A DNA stretch of 64,000 nucleotides from Nitrospira sp. MA-1 (GTDB lineage Bacteria > Nitrospirota > Nitrospiria > Nitrospirales > UBA8639). A program made the translations under genes and the position numbers. Location: NCBI GenBank assembly GCA_032139905.1, contig JAQJDB010000006.1, positions 434,001 through 498,000 of the forward strand. Reading direction: 5' to 3'. Shown here in pieces: positions 9,542 to 19,566 of the stretch. The notes below the pieces were generated by a model. That model saw only the letters and a program-made list of their open reading frames with translations, had not been told where the DNA came from and did not search any database. The first letter of the stretch is position 1. Every line of letters begins with the position of its first letter.

Positions 9542-10269
9542 TGGGCGCCAGAACTAGTACCTTCGGGTTCTGGTTCAAATTGCCTTTTACTTCTTTGAGG
9601 TATCCCTTGAATTAAAAGCGTTATTTCTCCTTTAATTGATTTGGCTTTTAACTGTTGAGTCACTTCTTCTATTTCCCCTCGCAGTATTTCTTCGTTGATT
9701 TTTGTCAGTTCTCGTGTCAATACGATGTTTCTGTTTCCCATGACAGTAGTGATGACCTGTAATGTTTTAAGAATCCGATGCTGGGTTTCAAAGACAATAA
9801 TGGTTCCTTTCTCTTCTTTAAGATTTTGAAAAAATTTTTCCCTTGCCCCTGGTTTTCTTGGAACAAATCCCTCAAAGATAAATCGATCCGTTGGTAGGCC
9901 TGACACACATAATGCCGTAAGAACAGAGGAAGGTCCTGGAATTGGAATAAGTGGAATGTTTGCCTTGATGGCCTGACGAACCAGATAAAAACCTGGATCA
10001 GAAATAAGAGGAGTTCCGGCATCGCACACCAATGCAACCGAACTTCCTTCCTGGAGACGATGGAGGAGAATTTCGGTTTTCTCCTCCTTATTGAAATCGT
10101 GGTAACTGGTGAGTGGTGTGCCGATATGATAATAGGTGCAGAGTTTTTGTGTACGCCGAGTGTCCTCAGCTGCAATAATGGCCACTTCTTTTAGAATGCG
10201 GATAGCCCGAAAGGTCATATCTTCCAGATTACCGATAGGAGTGCTGACAATATAGAGTGTTCCGGTCAT
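9523..10269 (-). CDS. rsmI: 16S rRNA (cytidine-1402 2'-O)-methyltransferase RsmI
   Basis: RsmI methylates the ribose of C1402 in 16S rRNA using S-adenosylmethionine. The 248-residue protein starts with the family signature TPIGNLEDMTFRA and has the conserved AEDTRRT, CDAGTPLISDPG and PGPSSVLTALCVSGL motifs of the tetrapyrrole-methylase-like fold. The later ELTKINEEILRG is also typical. It is a little shorter than common RsmI proteins (about 280), mostly at the C-terminus, which ends in a Pro/Glu/Ser-rich tail. It converges on and overlaps the TusA-like gene. Confidence 0.93.
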   Translation of the reverse strand: MTGTLYIVSTPIGNLEDMTFRAIRILKEVAIIAAEDTRRTQKLCTYYHIGTPLTSYHDFNKEEKTEILLHRLQEGSSVALVCDAGTPLISDPGFYLVRQAIKANIPLIPIPGPSSVLTALCVSGLPTDRFIFEGFVPRKPGAREKFFQNLKEEKGTIIVFETQHRILKTLQVITTVMGNRNIVLTRELTKINEEILRGEIEEVTQQLKAKSIKGEITLLIQGIPQRSKRQFEPEPEGTSSGAHHTPTF

Positions 10270-11037
10270 GGCTTGTAGGGAAAATGATGTAAGGCAAGAT
10301 TGAGATGGTACTGGGTGAGTCTGTCATTGTCCAGGAAGGTTCAGTCCTAATTGCCTCGTCCCTTTGTTTCAATATGAAAGGGCCTGAAGGGATGAATGAA
10401 TGACGACCATTGATTGCAGGTCAGGTGGCTATGGGTGCGGGATGTGGATGATTTGAAATATCAGGATAATCTTCGGGTGATTTCAACCTCCTTATTATCA
10501 AATTTCGTTGTTGCCCATATGCTCATTCACGACCATGGACTATCGTCATTGAATCATCGGTCTTTGGGCAGCTTGGTGTCACAGATTGTTGGCGTATTGT
10601 ATCCCCAAGCATGGCTTTTTAGGGTTTAAGTCCTGGCGTTAGAAGTCGCCTCCCTAACATTACGGTGAACGCTAATTGCCTAAGGTGATAGGGGGAATCC
10701 TCATAGTCAGGCAGGGGATCGAAGAAACTCTCGCCAGCCTTTGGGGTTTCCTTAATGAATTTCGTGAAATCGTGATTAGTGCGATTCCTATAAATAGAAT
10801 GGCGGAAGACGAAAATATTGCAGCGTTGTCATAAATTTTTGATAGGAGGCTAGTGTGATCGGGCAAGCTTAAAACCTTTGTGGTGGAGCTACCCCAGCAC
10901 TGCATAAGTTATGTTGGGGAATTCAGGTTTTTATTAAATAGGTGAAATTGGTAACTCGTTGATTTTCTTGACCTTCTATAGAGCCAGATCTATACTCGAC
11001 ATGGGTTTCTCTGCATGCTTCTTTACTAGGATATTCA
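10270..11037. other. Gene-free stretch of about 770 bases
   Basis: This lies between the rsmI start and the ccsA-like gene. Frames at 10414-10629 (+) and 10672-10905 (-) have no ribosome site and no recognisable domain. I see no tRNA, riboswitch or clear terminator. The promoter of the following haem cluster should lie in the last 150 bases, where the sequence is AT-rich. Confidence 0.4.
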
Positions 11038-11847
11038 ATGCCTGAATTGCTGCCATTTCTCACCATGGGCTTTTATTTTGGAGGCACGCTCCTTTTCCTT
11101 TTATATCTCTGGCATCGTTCTGATGTCATCGCCAAAATTTCACTTGTGGCCACGGGATTAGGGTTTTTCTCTCATACTTCGGCGCTTATTATGGCTCTGG
11201 TATCGACGGGGCATATCCCTATTATGACCTTTAAGGATGCGATGTCATTTTTTGCCTGGGGGTTAGTGCTGGTTTTTTTGGTGGTTGGCCTAAAAAGGGG
11301 TTTAGCGGTGTTGGGCGCATTTATCCTTCCCTTGGCATTTCTGTCTCTCGTTTCGGCAACTCTTGCGCCTCAGTCATCTGGCACTCTTGCCCCGGTTTTT
11401 CAGACGGTATGGGTGCATGTGACCCTGAGTATTTTGGGTACCATCGGATTTGCTGTGGCCTTCGTGGCTGGGTTGATGTATGTGATGCAGGAGCGCCTTT
11501 TGAAGTCCAAGCAATTTAATGTGTTATCTTTCAAGCTCCCGCCGCTGGATTTTTTGGATTCATTAAATCAACGATCTATCCTTTTTGGGTTTCCCCTATT
11601 AACTTTGGGAATCCTGACAGGGGCAGTTTCTGCTCAATTGACGATTGGTTCATATTTAAGTTGGAACTCTGAGCAAATTTGGGCGCTTATTACCTGGGTT
11701 TTTTATTTCGCGGTCTTGATGGGAAGAGTGACGGCCGGATGGAGGGCGAAAAAGGCCGCCTATCTAACCATTGTGGGATTTGCCGGAGTAATTTTAACTT
11801 TTGTTGGCATCCTTATCAAAAGTCCGCAACCGATGTCACCGCTATGA
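11038..11847 (+). CDS. CcsA/HemX-like cytochrome c biogenesis membrane protein
   Basis: A 269-residue integral membrane protein with about eight hydrophobic segments, resembling the CcsA/ResC/HemX family that handles haem for cytochrome c assembly. Conserved-looking features include the histidine in FFSHTSAL, the segment MTFKDAMSFFAW and a VHVTL histidine in the later half. Genes of this type often precede hemA, and here the stop codon overlaps the hemA start by four bases (ATGA), implying coupled translation. Whether it acts in cytochrome c maturation or in controlling glutamyl-tRNA reductase, as proposed for HemX, cannot be told from sequence. Confidence 0.85.
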   Translation: MPELLPFLTMGFYFGGTLLFLLYLWHRSDVIAKISLVATGLGFFSHTSALIMALVSTGHIPIMTFKDAMSFFAWGLVLVFLVVGLKRGLAVLGAFILPLAFLSLVSATLAPQSSGTLAPVFQTVWVHVTLSILGTIGFAVAFVAGLMYVMQERLLKSKQFNVLSFKLPPLDFLDSLNQRSILFGFPLLTLGILTGAVSAQLTIGSYLSWNSEQIWALITWVFYFAVLMGRVTAGWRAKKAAYLTIVGFAGVILTFVGILIKSPQPMSPL

Positions 11848-13202
11848 ATATTATCGTGTTAGGCCTCAATCATCGGACGGCTTCTGTTGAACTTCGTGAA
11901 CTTTTGGCTATCCAGGATAGCCGGATGGGAGAGGCGTTGGGACGGCTCATGGCTTATTCAGGTATTAAAGAAGCCATGTATCTGGGGACCTGTAACCGAG
12001 TTGAAGTATATGCCGTCGTGGAAAATGGTGAATGGGGCTTTCGTCAATTAGAAGATTTTTTGGTCTCAACCCATTTCTCCTTATCCTCCGAGGATTTACT
12101 CCCTCACCTGTATCGATACAGTGAGGATGAAGCCATCGCGCATTTGTTTCGTGTGTCGGCGAGTTTAGATTCCATGGTCGTGGGAGAACCCCAGGTTCTA
12201 GGGCAGGTCAAGGAAGCCTATGAGTTGGCTTTGACTCATCGTTCATCCGGAGTCATTCTTAATAAGGTCGTCAAGAAGGCGATTTCGGTTGGGAAAAGTG
12301 TCCGGACGAATACACGAATTGGAGAATATGCGGTATCCGTCAGCTATGCCGCTGTGGAATTGGCCAAAAAAGTTTTTTCGAATCTGAAGCAACGAGTCGT
12401 ACTGTTAGTGGGGGCAGGAGAGATGGGAAAGTTGGCGGCTCAACACCTGGTGAATCAGGGTGTGAAGGAGGTCCTCATTACGAATCGGAATCATCATCGT
12501 GCTTTTGCACTGGCCGAACGCTTCCATGGACAGGCGGTTCCGTATGAACAGCTTCGAAGCACGCTTCCCAAAGTGGATATTGTGATTTGCGCCACCGGTG
12601 CTCCCCACTATGTCATTACCAAAGATGATATCGAGATGGCGGTGTATCATCGAATGAACCGACCAATGTTTTTGATTGATATCACCGTTCCTCGAAATAT
12701 TGATCCGGCGGTCAAGGATGTTGATAACGCCTATGTGTTTGACATTGATGATCTCAAGGCCCATGTGGGGCATAATCAGGAAGAACGATTGAAAGAAGCC
12801 GAAACCGCCGAGTCCATGGTGAGAGAAGAAGTCGGCAGCATGGTGGCCTGGGTTCGCGGACTGGAGGCAACCCCCACCATAGTGGCCCTGAGAAAAAAAG
12901 CGGAAGAGATCAAGCGGGGGGAGTTGGAGAAAGTCTTCGGTCGTTTGGGGGAATTGTCGCCGAAGGAGCGGGCTGCCATTGAAGGGCTGGCCTCCGCAAT
13001 TGTGAATAAATTACTGCATGGTCCGGTCGTGACCTTAAAAACCGAAGCGCAATCTCAAAATGGATTTGCGTTTATTGAAGCCGCTCGCCGGTTTTTTGAA
13101 CTGCGGGAACGGGAGATTCACTCTGAAGAGGTCCAGCTTCTAGAAGATGAGACGGGTGATGGCGTCAGTGGGGAGCCCCTGCCGCAAAAGGATGGCATGT
13201 GA
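11844..13202 (+). CDS. hemA: Glutamyl-tRNA reductase HemA
   Basis: HemA reduces glutamyl-tRNA(Glu) to glutamate-1-semialdehyde with NADPH, the first step of tetrapyrrole synthesis by the C5 route. The frame is open upstream to 11679, but the family N-terminus (MNIIVLGLNHRTASVELRE) fixes the start at 11844, giving 452 residues. The catalytic cysteine is Cys50 in YLGTCNR. The NADPH domain (VGAGEMGKLAA) and the C-terminal dimerisation helices follow. It overlaps both neighbours by four bases (ATGA and GTGA), so translation of ccsA-like, hemA and hemC is probably coupled. Confidence 0.96.
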   Translation: MNIIVLGLNHRTASVELRELLAIQDSRMGEALGRLMAYSGIKEAMYLGTCNRVEVYAVVENGEWGFRQLEDFLVSTHFSLSSEDLLPHLYRYSEDEAIAHLFRVSASLDSMVVGEPQVLGQVKEAYELALTHRSSGVILNKVVKKAISVGKSVRTNTRIGEYAVSVSYAAVELAKKVFSNLKQRVVLLVGAGEMGKLAAQHLVNQGVKEVLITNRNHHRAFALAERFHGQAVPYEQLRSTLPKVDIVICATGAPHYVITKDDIEMAVYHRMNRPMFLIDITVPRNIDPAVKDVDNAYVFDIDDLKAHVGHNQEERLKEAETAESMVREEVGSMVAWVRGLEATPTIVALRKKAEEIKRGELEKVFGRLGELSPKERAAIEGLASAIVNKLLHGPVVTLKTEAQSQNGFAFIEAARRFFELREREIHSEEVQLLEDETGDGVSGEPLPQKDGM

Positions 13203-14149
13203 ATCAGACGGATAGTCGAGCACGATCGACGCTCATCGTGGGAACACGAGGAAGCCAATTAGCCATATGGCAAGCTGAATGGGTGCAACGCCAGCTCAAA
13301 GCCCTTGCTCCGGATATTTCTGTCATTCTGAAGCGCATCCAAACCAGTGGGGATAAAATTCAAGATGTACCTTTGGCCAAAATTGGAGGAAAGGGGCTGT
13401 TTGTTAAAGAAATAGAAGAAGCCCTGCTGAGACAAGATATTGATCTAGCGGTGCATAGCATGAAAGACGTGCCTTCAGAGTTACCTGAAGGACTGGAGAT
13501 TGTTTGTGTTCCCGAGCGAGAGGATCCCAGAGATGCGTTGATTGCGCATGAAGGCCATATTTTAGCCACATTGCCGGTTGGTGCACGAGTCGGAACCAGT
13601 AGTTTGCGAAGACAGGCGCAGTTGTTACATGCGCGTCCGGATCTTGAGATTGCGATGTTGCGTGGGAATGTTGATACCCGACTTCGCAAGGTTCGCGAAG
13701 GTCATTATGATGCCATTATTCTGGCCGCCTCAGGCCTCAAGCGCTTGGGTTGGGATCAAGAGGTGACGGAGTATTTGTCCGTGGATGTGAGTGTGCCGGC
13801 AATTGGGCAAGGTTCGTTAGGTCTGGAAGGACGAAAAGATGATATCTGGGTTCGAGATCTGGTTGGGCAGTTTGAACATCGGTCTACCAGGATTGCGGTT
13901 ACTGCTGAACGAGCATTGCTTGCAGGTCTTGAAGGCGGATGTCAGGTTCCAATTGCAGGTTATGCGACTATCCACGGGGACACGTTGACTCTTGTGGGGT
14001 TGGTCGCCAGTCTTGATGGGAAACGATATATCCGTCAGGTGCTATCGGGGCCAAATGGGGAGGCTGCTTCAATTGGCACGAGGGTGGCTGAACAACTGTT
14101 GGATGGGGGGGCGAAGCCCATTCTCCAGGAAATTTATGGGATGGCATGA
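13199..14149 (+). CDS. hemC: Porphobilinogen deaminase HemC
   Basis: HemC joins four porphobilinogens into hydroxymethylbilane. The protein is 316 residues and starts with GTG at 13199 overlapping the hemA stop. The substrate signature GTRGSQLAIWQ, the catalytic aspartate Asp90 in HSMKDVPSELP, and the RGNVDTRL segment are present. Cys248 in LEGGCQVPIAGY is the attachment site for the dipyrromethane cofactor. It overlaps the following cobA-hemD gene by four bases. Confidence 0.96.
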   Translation: MNQTDSRARSTLIVGTRGSQLAIWQAEWVQRQLKALAPDISVILKRIQTSGDKIQDVPLAKIGGKGLFVKEIEEALLRQDIDLAVHSMKDVPSELPEGLEIVCVPEREDPRDALIAHEGHILATLPVGARVGTSSLRRQAQLLHARPDLEIAMLRGNVDTRLRKVREGHYDAIILAASGLKRLGWDQEVTEYLSVDVSVPAIGQGSLGLEGRKDDIWVRDLVGQFEHRSTRIAVTAERALLAGLEGGCQVPIAGYATIHGDTLTLVGLVASLDGKRYIRQVLSGPNGEAASIGTRVAEQLLDGGAKPILQEIYGMA

Positions 14150-15717
14150 CCAAATCAGTTCCAAATCATGGTCGGGTTTTTTTAGTAGGAGCTGGGCCCG
14201 GAGATGCCAAGTTGCTGACCTTACGGGGGAGGGAATGTTTAGAGCAGGCGGATGTGGTGCTCTACGATCACCTGGCTAATCCGGAGTTGTTGAAATTTGC
14301 CCCTTCTCATGCCGAGTGTATTTATGTCGGGCGAAAAGGGCGTGGGGTTTACCGAGATCAGGCAGAGATTCATGTCTTGTTGGTGAGTAAGGCTCAAGAA
14401 GGTAAGTGTGTGGTGCGACTCAAGGGTGGGGATCCGTTTGTGTTTGGCCGTGGAGGTGAAGAAGCCGAAGTGGTTGCTGACGCAGGGATCCCATTCGAAG
14501 TTGTGCCTGGAGTGACTGCTGCCGTGGCTGTGCCGGCTTATGCTGGTATTCCCGTGACGCACCGGACTCTCGCCTCGACGGTCGCATTTGTGACCGGCCA
14601 TGAAGATCCGACGAAACCATCGAGTGCGATGGAATGGCCGCGTCTCGCTTCGGCTGAAGGGACCCTGGTATTTTTAATGGGCATGAAAAATCTTCCGCAG
14701 ATTGTGGCCCGGCTCATTCAAGAAGGCAAGCCTGCGACGACTCCCGTGGCGGTGATCAGGTGGGGGACCTATGCTCGTCAACGAACGGTGGTGGGTACCT
14801 TATCCGACATTGTGGGATTAGCCTCTCGGGCAGATATGAGTCCGCCATCCGTGATTGTTGTGGGTGAAGTCGTTCGGTTGCGTGAACGACTGAACTGGCA
14901 TGAATCAAGGCCTCTGTTTGGACAAGGCATCTTAGTGACCAGACCTCGTGCCCAGGCCCCGGCTCTTTCAAACTTGTTGGCGGGGCAGGGGGCGGAACCG
15001 GTGGAATGTCCAACGTTGGAGATTCATCCTCCTGATAGTTGGTCTCCTGTGGATGAGGCGATTGCTGCCATTTCGACATACGATTGGGTGATATTTACGA
15101 GTGTGAATGGTGTGCAATCATTTATAAAACGTCTCTGGTTTCATCATAAAGATGTAAGGAGTTTGGCTGGAATCCGTGTGTGTTGTATTGGTCCTCGGAC
15201 GCGGGAAGAGGCTGCTCGTTGGGGGGTTGCATCGGATCTGGTTCCTCAGGATTTTCAGGCAGAAGGAATTTTGCAGGCGCTCGGCGGGTTGGGGGTCTCC
15301 GGTCAACGGGTTTTGATTCCTCGAGCCAAAGTGGCACGCGAGATTCTCCCTGACCAGTTGGAAGCCATGGGTGCCACGGTTCATGTGGTTCATGCCTATC
15401 AAGCGCTCCCTCCTTCGGTCGATATTGGCCTTCTTCGCGATCGCCTTCGCAATAGGGAAATTCAATATGTGACCTTTACCAGTTCTTCCACGGTGAGGAA
15501 TTTTTGTCAGTTGTTTGAGAATCGCCAAGAATTGCAGGAATTAACCCGGCATTTGATCGTGGCGGTCATTGGCCCGATCACAGCTCAAACCGTTCAGGAA
15601 GAAGGGTTGTCGGTGGATGTCATGGCGTTGGAGAGTACGGTTCCGGCGTTGGTCGATGCCATAATCATTCATGCCCAGCAAGCTCCGAAGGATACGCGAT
15701 TGGTCTCGTCTTCATAA
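14146..15717 (+). CDS. cobA-hemD: Fused uroporphyrinogen-III C-methyltransferase / uroporphyrinogen-III synthase
   Basis: A two-domain protein of 523 residues. Residues of about 8-245 are the SAM-dependent uroporphyrinogen-III methyltransferase ([37 protein letters not shown]), which makes precorrin-2 for sirohaem or cobalamin. Residues of about 256-515 are HemD ([31 protein letters not shown]), which cyclises hydroxymethylbilane. The fusion places the branch-point enzyme next to the enzyme making its substrate and is known in several phyla. ATG at 14146 overlaps the hemC stop. Confidence 0.94.
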   Translation: MTKSVPNHGRVFLVGAGPGDAKLLTLRGRECLEQADVVLYDHLANPELLKFAPSHAECIYVGRKGRGVYRDQAEIHVLLVSKAQEGKCVVRLKGGDPFVFGRGGEEAEVVADAGIPFEVVPGVTAAVAVPAYAGIPVTHRTLASTVAFVTGHEDPTKPSSAMEWPRLASAEGTLVFLMGMKNLPQIVARLIQEGKPATTPVAVIRWGTYARQRTVVGTLSDIVGLASRADMSPPSVIVVGEVVRLRERLNWHESRPLFGQGILVTRPRAQAPALSNLLAGQGAEPVECPTLEIHPPDSWSPVDEAIAAISTYDWVIFTSVNGVQSFIKRLWFHHKDVRSLAGIRVCCIGPRTREEAARWGVASDLVPQDFQAEGILQALGGLGVSGQRVLIPRAKVAREILPDQLEAMGATVHVVHAYQALPPSVDIGLLRDRLRNREIQYVTFTSSSTVRNFCQLFENRQELQELTRHLIVAVIGPITAQTVQEEGLSVDVMALESTVPALVDAIIIHAQQAPKDTRLVSSS

Positions 15718-15784
15718 TTATTCTATGGTGGAGGAAGTTTCAGACACCACGTTTTGTTAACCGATTGATGGGAGGAGTAGCGTC

Positions 15785-16177
15785 ATGGTTCCTGTAAAAT
15801 CTTGTATGGTCCCTGTAGATAAAATTGTCAAAGTTGACCGGGACATTTTGGTCAAGACCGCTGCAGAAATGATGCGGGATAATGGAATCGGGAGTGTGAT
15901 TGTGACCAGTGGAGAGGAAATCATCGGCATTTTAACCGATACGGATTTGGTTCGACGTGTGGTTGCTGCGGGTGCGGACCCGATGCGGACGACGGTTGAA
16001 AAAATTATGTCTGCTCCGATTGTCAGTATCGAGGGAGATCGAACCCTGTTGGATGCAAATGATCTCATGGCTAAAGAACATATTCGGCATCTGGGAGTGA
16101 CCCAGGCTGGGAATATGGTGGGGATGATCTCCGTGCGGGATCTCGTGGTCTTTTTAACGAATCTTCCTCGAAAGTAA
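15785..16177 (+). CDS. Tandem CBS-domain protein
   Basis: A small stand-alone protein (130 residues) made of two CBS domains, roughly residues 8-60 and 72-128. Typical end-of-domain motifs are visible: [12 protein letters not shown] and [12 protein letters not shown] pairs bind adenosine nucleotides and usually regulate a partner. Its place between cobA-hemD and hemB suggests a role sensing energy state in haem synthesis, but that is inference. A GGGAGG site stands before the ATG. Confidence 0.88.
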   Translation: MVPVKSCMVPVDKIVKVDRDILVKTAAEMMRDNGIGSVIVTSGEEIIGILTDTDLVRRVVAAGADPMRTTVEKIMSAPIVSIEGDRTLLDANDLMAKEHIRHLGVTQAGNMVGMISVRDLVVFLTNLPRK

Positions 16178-16185
16178 GGACGAGT

Positions 16186-17169
16186 ATGGGATTTCCCGTT
16201 CATCGTTTACGTCGTTTGCGGCAACATGAATCTCTTCGCCGAATGGTCCGTGAGACCCAGCTGAGTCCCGCAGATTTCATCTATCCTTTGTTTGTGACCT
16301 TTGGCGAGAATAAGCAAGAACCGATCGTCTCGATGCCTGGTCAATGGCGGTGGTCTGTGGATCGGGTAATTCAGGAAGCCAAGGATGCCTGGGAATTAGG
16401 GATTCCTGCCGTTATCCTGTTTGGAATTCCTGAACACAAAGACGAGCGTGGATCTTCCGCCTATGAGAAGGAAGGGGTTGTTCAACGTGCGGTACGGGCG
16501 ATTAAAGATCATGTCCCCGATTTAATGGTGATCACCGATGTGTGCATTGATGAATATACTTCCCATGGCCATTGCGGAATTGTTCGAGACGGCCGGATTC
16601 TGAATGATGAAACGCTAGAATGTCTTCAGGCAATGGCACTGAGTCATGCGGAGGCGGGAGTGGATATGGTTGCTCCTTCCGATATGATGGATGGCCGGGT
16701 CGCCGCGATTCGACAGGCATTGGACCAACAGGGACTCTCTGAGATGCCCATCATGGCCTATTCGGCTAAGTATGCTTCCGCGTTATATGCCCCGTTTCGC
16801 GATGCGGCCTTCTCTAGCCCATCTTTTGGGGACCGACGGTCCTACCAAATGGATGCAGCCAATGCGAGAGAAGCGTTGCGTGAGGTGGAACTGGACATCC
16901 AGGAGGGTGCCGATATCGTGATGGTGAAGCCGGCTTTGTTTTATTTGGATATTATTCGACGGGTTCGTGAACTTGTGGCCGCTCCCGTGGCGGCGTATCA
17001 AGTAAGTGGCGAATACAGCATGATTAAGGCTGGGGCACAACTAGGCTGGATAAATGAAGCTTCGGTGATGATGGAAAGTTTACTCGCGATTAAACGCGCA
17101 GGGGCGGACCTGATTCTCACGTATTTTGCCAAAGAGGCTGTATGTCTCATGAACCGTGATGGTTTATGA
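16186..17169 (+). CDS. hemB: Delta-aminolevulinic acid dehydratase (porphobilinogen synthase) HemB
   Basis: HemB condenses two 5-aminolevulinates into porphobilinogen. The 327-residue protein has the catalytic lysines Lys195 (YSAKYAS) and Lys248 (MVKPAL). The metal site reads [14 protein letters not shown]: Cys120, Asp122 and Cys130. Classical zinc enzymes have three cysteines here and the magnesium type has Ala/Asp/Asp, so this enzyme is intermediate. Eight bases separate it from the CBS gene, and its stop overlaps the ribF start. Confidence 0.96.
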   Translation: MGFPVHRLRRLRQHESLRRMVRETQLSPADFIYPLFVTFGENKQEPIVSMPGQWRWSVDRVIQEAKDAWELGIPAVILFGIPEHKDERGSSAYEKEGVVQRAVRAIKDHVPDLMVITDVCIDEYTSHGHCGIVRDGRILNDETLECLQAMALSHAEAGVDMVAPSDMMDGRVAAIRQALDQQGLSEMPIMAYSAKYASALYAPFRDAAFSSPSFGDRRSYQMDAANAREALREVELDIQEGADIVMVKPALFYLDIIRRVRELVAAPVAAYQVSGEYSMIKAGAQLGWINEASVMMESLLAIKRAGADLILTYFAKEAVCLMNRDGL

Positions 17170-18137
17170 AGATTACTCGAGGATTACCTACGGTTCGTCC
17201 CGCCTCCTGCCCTGTTCTGACCATTGGCAATTTTGATGGGCAGCATTTGGGACACCGTGCTCTTGTCCAGGCTGTTGTGAATTGCGCTCGGCAGGTCAAC
17301 GGATTTCCTGTGGTGTTGTCCTTTGCTCCCCATCCTGTCGAGGTGTTGCGTCCAGGATCCGTCCATAAATTTTTATCTGAGGATTATGAAAAAATAGCAT
17401 TCTTTGAACGTCTCGGAGTCGGGGAACTGGTGATTCTCCCTTTTACGATGGAGTTGGCCAGTCTGGGGCCGGATGAGTTTGTCCAGCAGGTTCTTCGTGA
17501 CGGGCTTGGGATCCGAAAGCTATTCGTTGGAGAAAATTTTGTATTCGGTAGGGGACGAAGTGGTGGAGTGAAGGATTTGATTGAACTGGGGGCCACGGCT
17601 GGTTTTTCTGTTGAGCCGATTGCGCCCGTGATTGTGGGGCAGGAGGTGGTAAGTTCGACGCGCATTCGCAAATGCCTTAAAGCTGGGGATGTGGGTCAAG
17701 GTGCACAATGTTTGGGGCGCCCCTATATGTTAGAGGGGATTGTGATTCCCGGTGAGAAACGTGGGAAACAGTTTGGATGGCCGACGGCCAATCTTCGACT
17801 TCCAGGGCACCGAGTTCTTCCTTCGGATGGTGTGTATGCCACGCTGACAGTGTTTAAGGGGGAATGTCTGGATTCCATTGCCTATATCGGCACGCGGCCG
17901 ACGTTTTCTGAAGAGGAACGTTTATTGGAAGTGCATATATTTGATAAGACTCTTCAGCTATATGGAGAAGATATTTCAGTGCATTTTATTGAAAGTGTGC
18001 GAGGGGATATGGTGTTTGCCAATCCCCAGGACCTCGTGAGTCAAATGGACCACGATGGTCAGCGAGCCAGGGAGATTTTGCGGAACTATTCAGGGCGACC
18101 CCGAATCCCTGCGGTTGTTCAGGGGGGAAGTGGATAG
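17166..18137 (+). CDS. ribF: Bifunctional riboflavin kinase / FAD synthetase RibF
   Basis: RibF phosphorylates riboflavin to FMN and adenylates FMN to FAD. The N-terminal nucleotidyltransferase half (to about residue 180) carries [15 protein letters not shown] and the later SSTRIR. The C-terminal flavokinase half shows [15 protein letters not shown] and the conserved SDGVYAT. Length 323 is normal. It is coupled to hemB by an ATGA overlap and directly abuts tilS with no spacer. Confidence 0.95.
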   Translation: MKITRGLPTVRPASCPVLTIGNFDGQHLGHRALVQAVVNCARQVNGFPVVLSFAPHPVEVLRPGSVHKFLSEDYEKIAFFERLGVGELVILPFTMELASLGPDEFVQQVLRDGLGIRKLFVGENFVFGRGRSGGVKDLIELGATAGFSVEPIAPVIVGQEVVSSTRIRKCLKAGDVGQGAQCLGRPYMLEGIVIPGEKRGKQFGWPTANLRLPGHRVLPSDGVYATLTVFKGECLDSIAYIGTRPTFSEEERLLEVHIFDKTLQLYGEDISVHFIESVRGDMVFANPQDLVSQMDHDGQRAREILRNYSGRPRIPAVVQGGSG

Positions 18138-19565
18138 ATGAATCGTTTAGTCCCCGTTCTTGGAATGGAATACAAAATTGACCAGGCCATTCGGGCAAAG
18201 GGCTTATTGGCGTCGGGAGATCGGATCGTGGTAGCGGTTTCTGGCGGTCCGGATTCTGTGGCCCTTTTTAGGTGCTTAGTGGAGCTGCGAACCCGGTGGC
18301 ATTGGGACATCTGTATCGGTCATGTGGACCATGGATTTCGGGGACCTGAAAGTGAGGGGGATGCGAAGTTCGTGGAGGCTTTAGGTGAGAGATTTGGAGT
18401 GACCGTTATGGTGCGCCGGCTTTATCTGAATAAATACGATGCAAAATTGAAGAAGAAATCACTTCAGGAATATGCCAGAACTGCGAGATATCAGGCATTA
18501 GAACAAATAGTTCTTGACCGAAAGGCGACAAAGTTGGCGCTCGGGCATACGGCAGATGATCAAGCAGAGACGGTTCTGATGTGGATGCTGCGCGGGTCTG
18601 GAACCGGTGGATTGGGAGGGATTCCTCCAAAACGAGGAATGCATGTCGTTCGTCCCTTACTTGATATTCATCGGAGTGAAATTGTGGCGTATCTGGAGGA
18701 GAGGCAGGAGGATTCCAGAGTGGATTCCTCTAATATTCAACCTGTGTACCTTCGGAATCGCATTCGTCAGCACCTGATTCCTCAATTGAAACAGTATTCG
18801 CCGGGTATTGTGAATGTGTTGACCCGGCAGGCACATATACTTCGTGATGAGCATGCATATCTGGAGACATTAGCGGATGAAGCCTTTCAGCGCACATGTG
18901 TGTCAAATCGCATGGGAGAACGTCACTTTGACCGTATGGCGCTCTTAACCGTACCTTTACCTCTTCGTCGAAGAGTGGTCCGCCAGAGCCTTCAGATCCT
19001 TGCAGGACACCATCAGGGTCCGAGATTCGATCTTGTAGAAAGGGTATTAGACCGTATAGAGCATGGTCAGTCAGGTTGGACGATTACATGTCATGGAGTG
19101 CGGATTGCTCAGGAGTATGACCGTTTGGTGATGGCCTCCTGTGAGGAAGTGAATCAACCTGGAACGGATTATTCCAGCATGATGGTGACGCCTGTATCCA
19201 TCCCTGGTGAGGTGGTTTGGCCTCCCACAGGAGAGCGTTTTTCGATTTCAAGAATATCCTCTCCCGTAATAGATGGCCATGCGAACCAATCAGAAGTTTA
19301 TCTTGACCCTGCGAGATTTACTCCTGATTTGATGTTACGAAGGTGGGCGCCTGGGGATACTTTTTGTCCCAAGGGGCTTGGTGGGAAACAAAAAAAGCTG
19401 AAGGATTTTTTTTCGGATCTTAAAGTACCCCGTTCAAAACGGACCAAGGTGCCTTTATTGGTTGCGCCTGAGGGGATTGTCTGGATTGGTGGGTTACGAG
19501 CAGATGAACGGTTCAAGGTTTCATCATCCACAACTTCGGTCATTATGGCCAAGATGATCATGTAA
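18138..19565 (+). CDS. tilS: tRNA(Ile)-lysidine synthetase TilS
   Basis: TilS attaches lysine to C34 of tRNA-Ile(CAU) so that it reads AUA. The ATP-pyrophosphatase P-loop SGGPDS is at residues 35-40, followed by GHVDHGFRG and the LGHTADDQAETVLM motif. The C-terminal substrate-binding domain includes MLRRWAPGDTFCP and KKLKDFFSDLKVPRSKR. Length 475 is typical. It starts on the base after the ribF stop and is followed by hpt after one base. Confidence 0.94.
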   Translation: MNRLVPVLGMEYKIDQAIRAKGLLASGDRIVVAVSGGPDSVALFRCLVELRTRWHWDICIGHVDHGFRGPESEGDAKFVEALGERFGVTVMVRRLYLNKYDAKLKKKSLQEYARTARYQALEQIVLDRKATKLALGHTADDQAETVLMWMLRGSGTGGLGGIPPKRGMHVVRPLLDIHRSEIVAYLEERQEDSRVDSSNIQPVYLRNRIRQHLIPQLKQYSPGIVNVLTRQAHILRDEHAYLETLADEAFQRTCVSNRMGERHFDRMALLTVPLPLRRRVVRQSLQILAGHHQGPRFDLVERVLDRIEHGQSGWTITCHGVRIAQEYDRLVMASCEEVNQPGTDYSSMMVTPVSIPGEVVWPPTGERFSISRISSPVIDGHANQSEVYLDPARFTPDLMLRRWAPGDTFCPKGLGGKQKKLKDFFSDLKVPRSKRTKVPLLVAPEGIVWIGGLRADERFKVSSSTTSVIMAKMIM

Positions 19566-19566
19566 G

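Noticed and set aside
10672-10905. A 77-codon minus-strand frame with a hydrophobic stretch
   Set aside because: No ribosome site precedes it and the composition is unlike neighbouring genes.
11679-11843. Upstream extension of hemA
   Set aside because: It lies inside the ccsA-like gene in another frame; the HemA N-terminus begins exactly at 11844.
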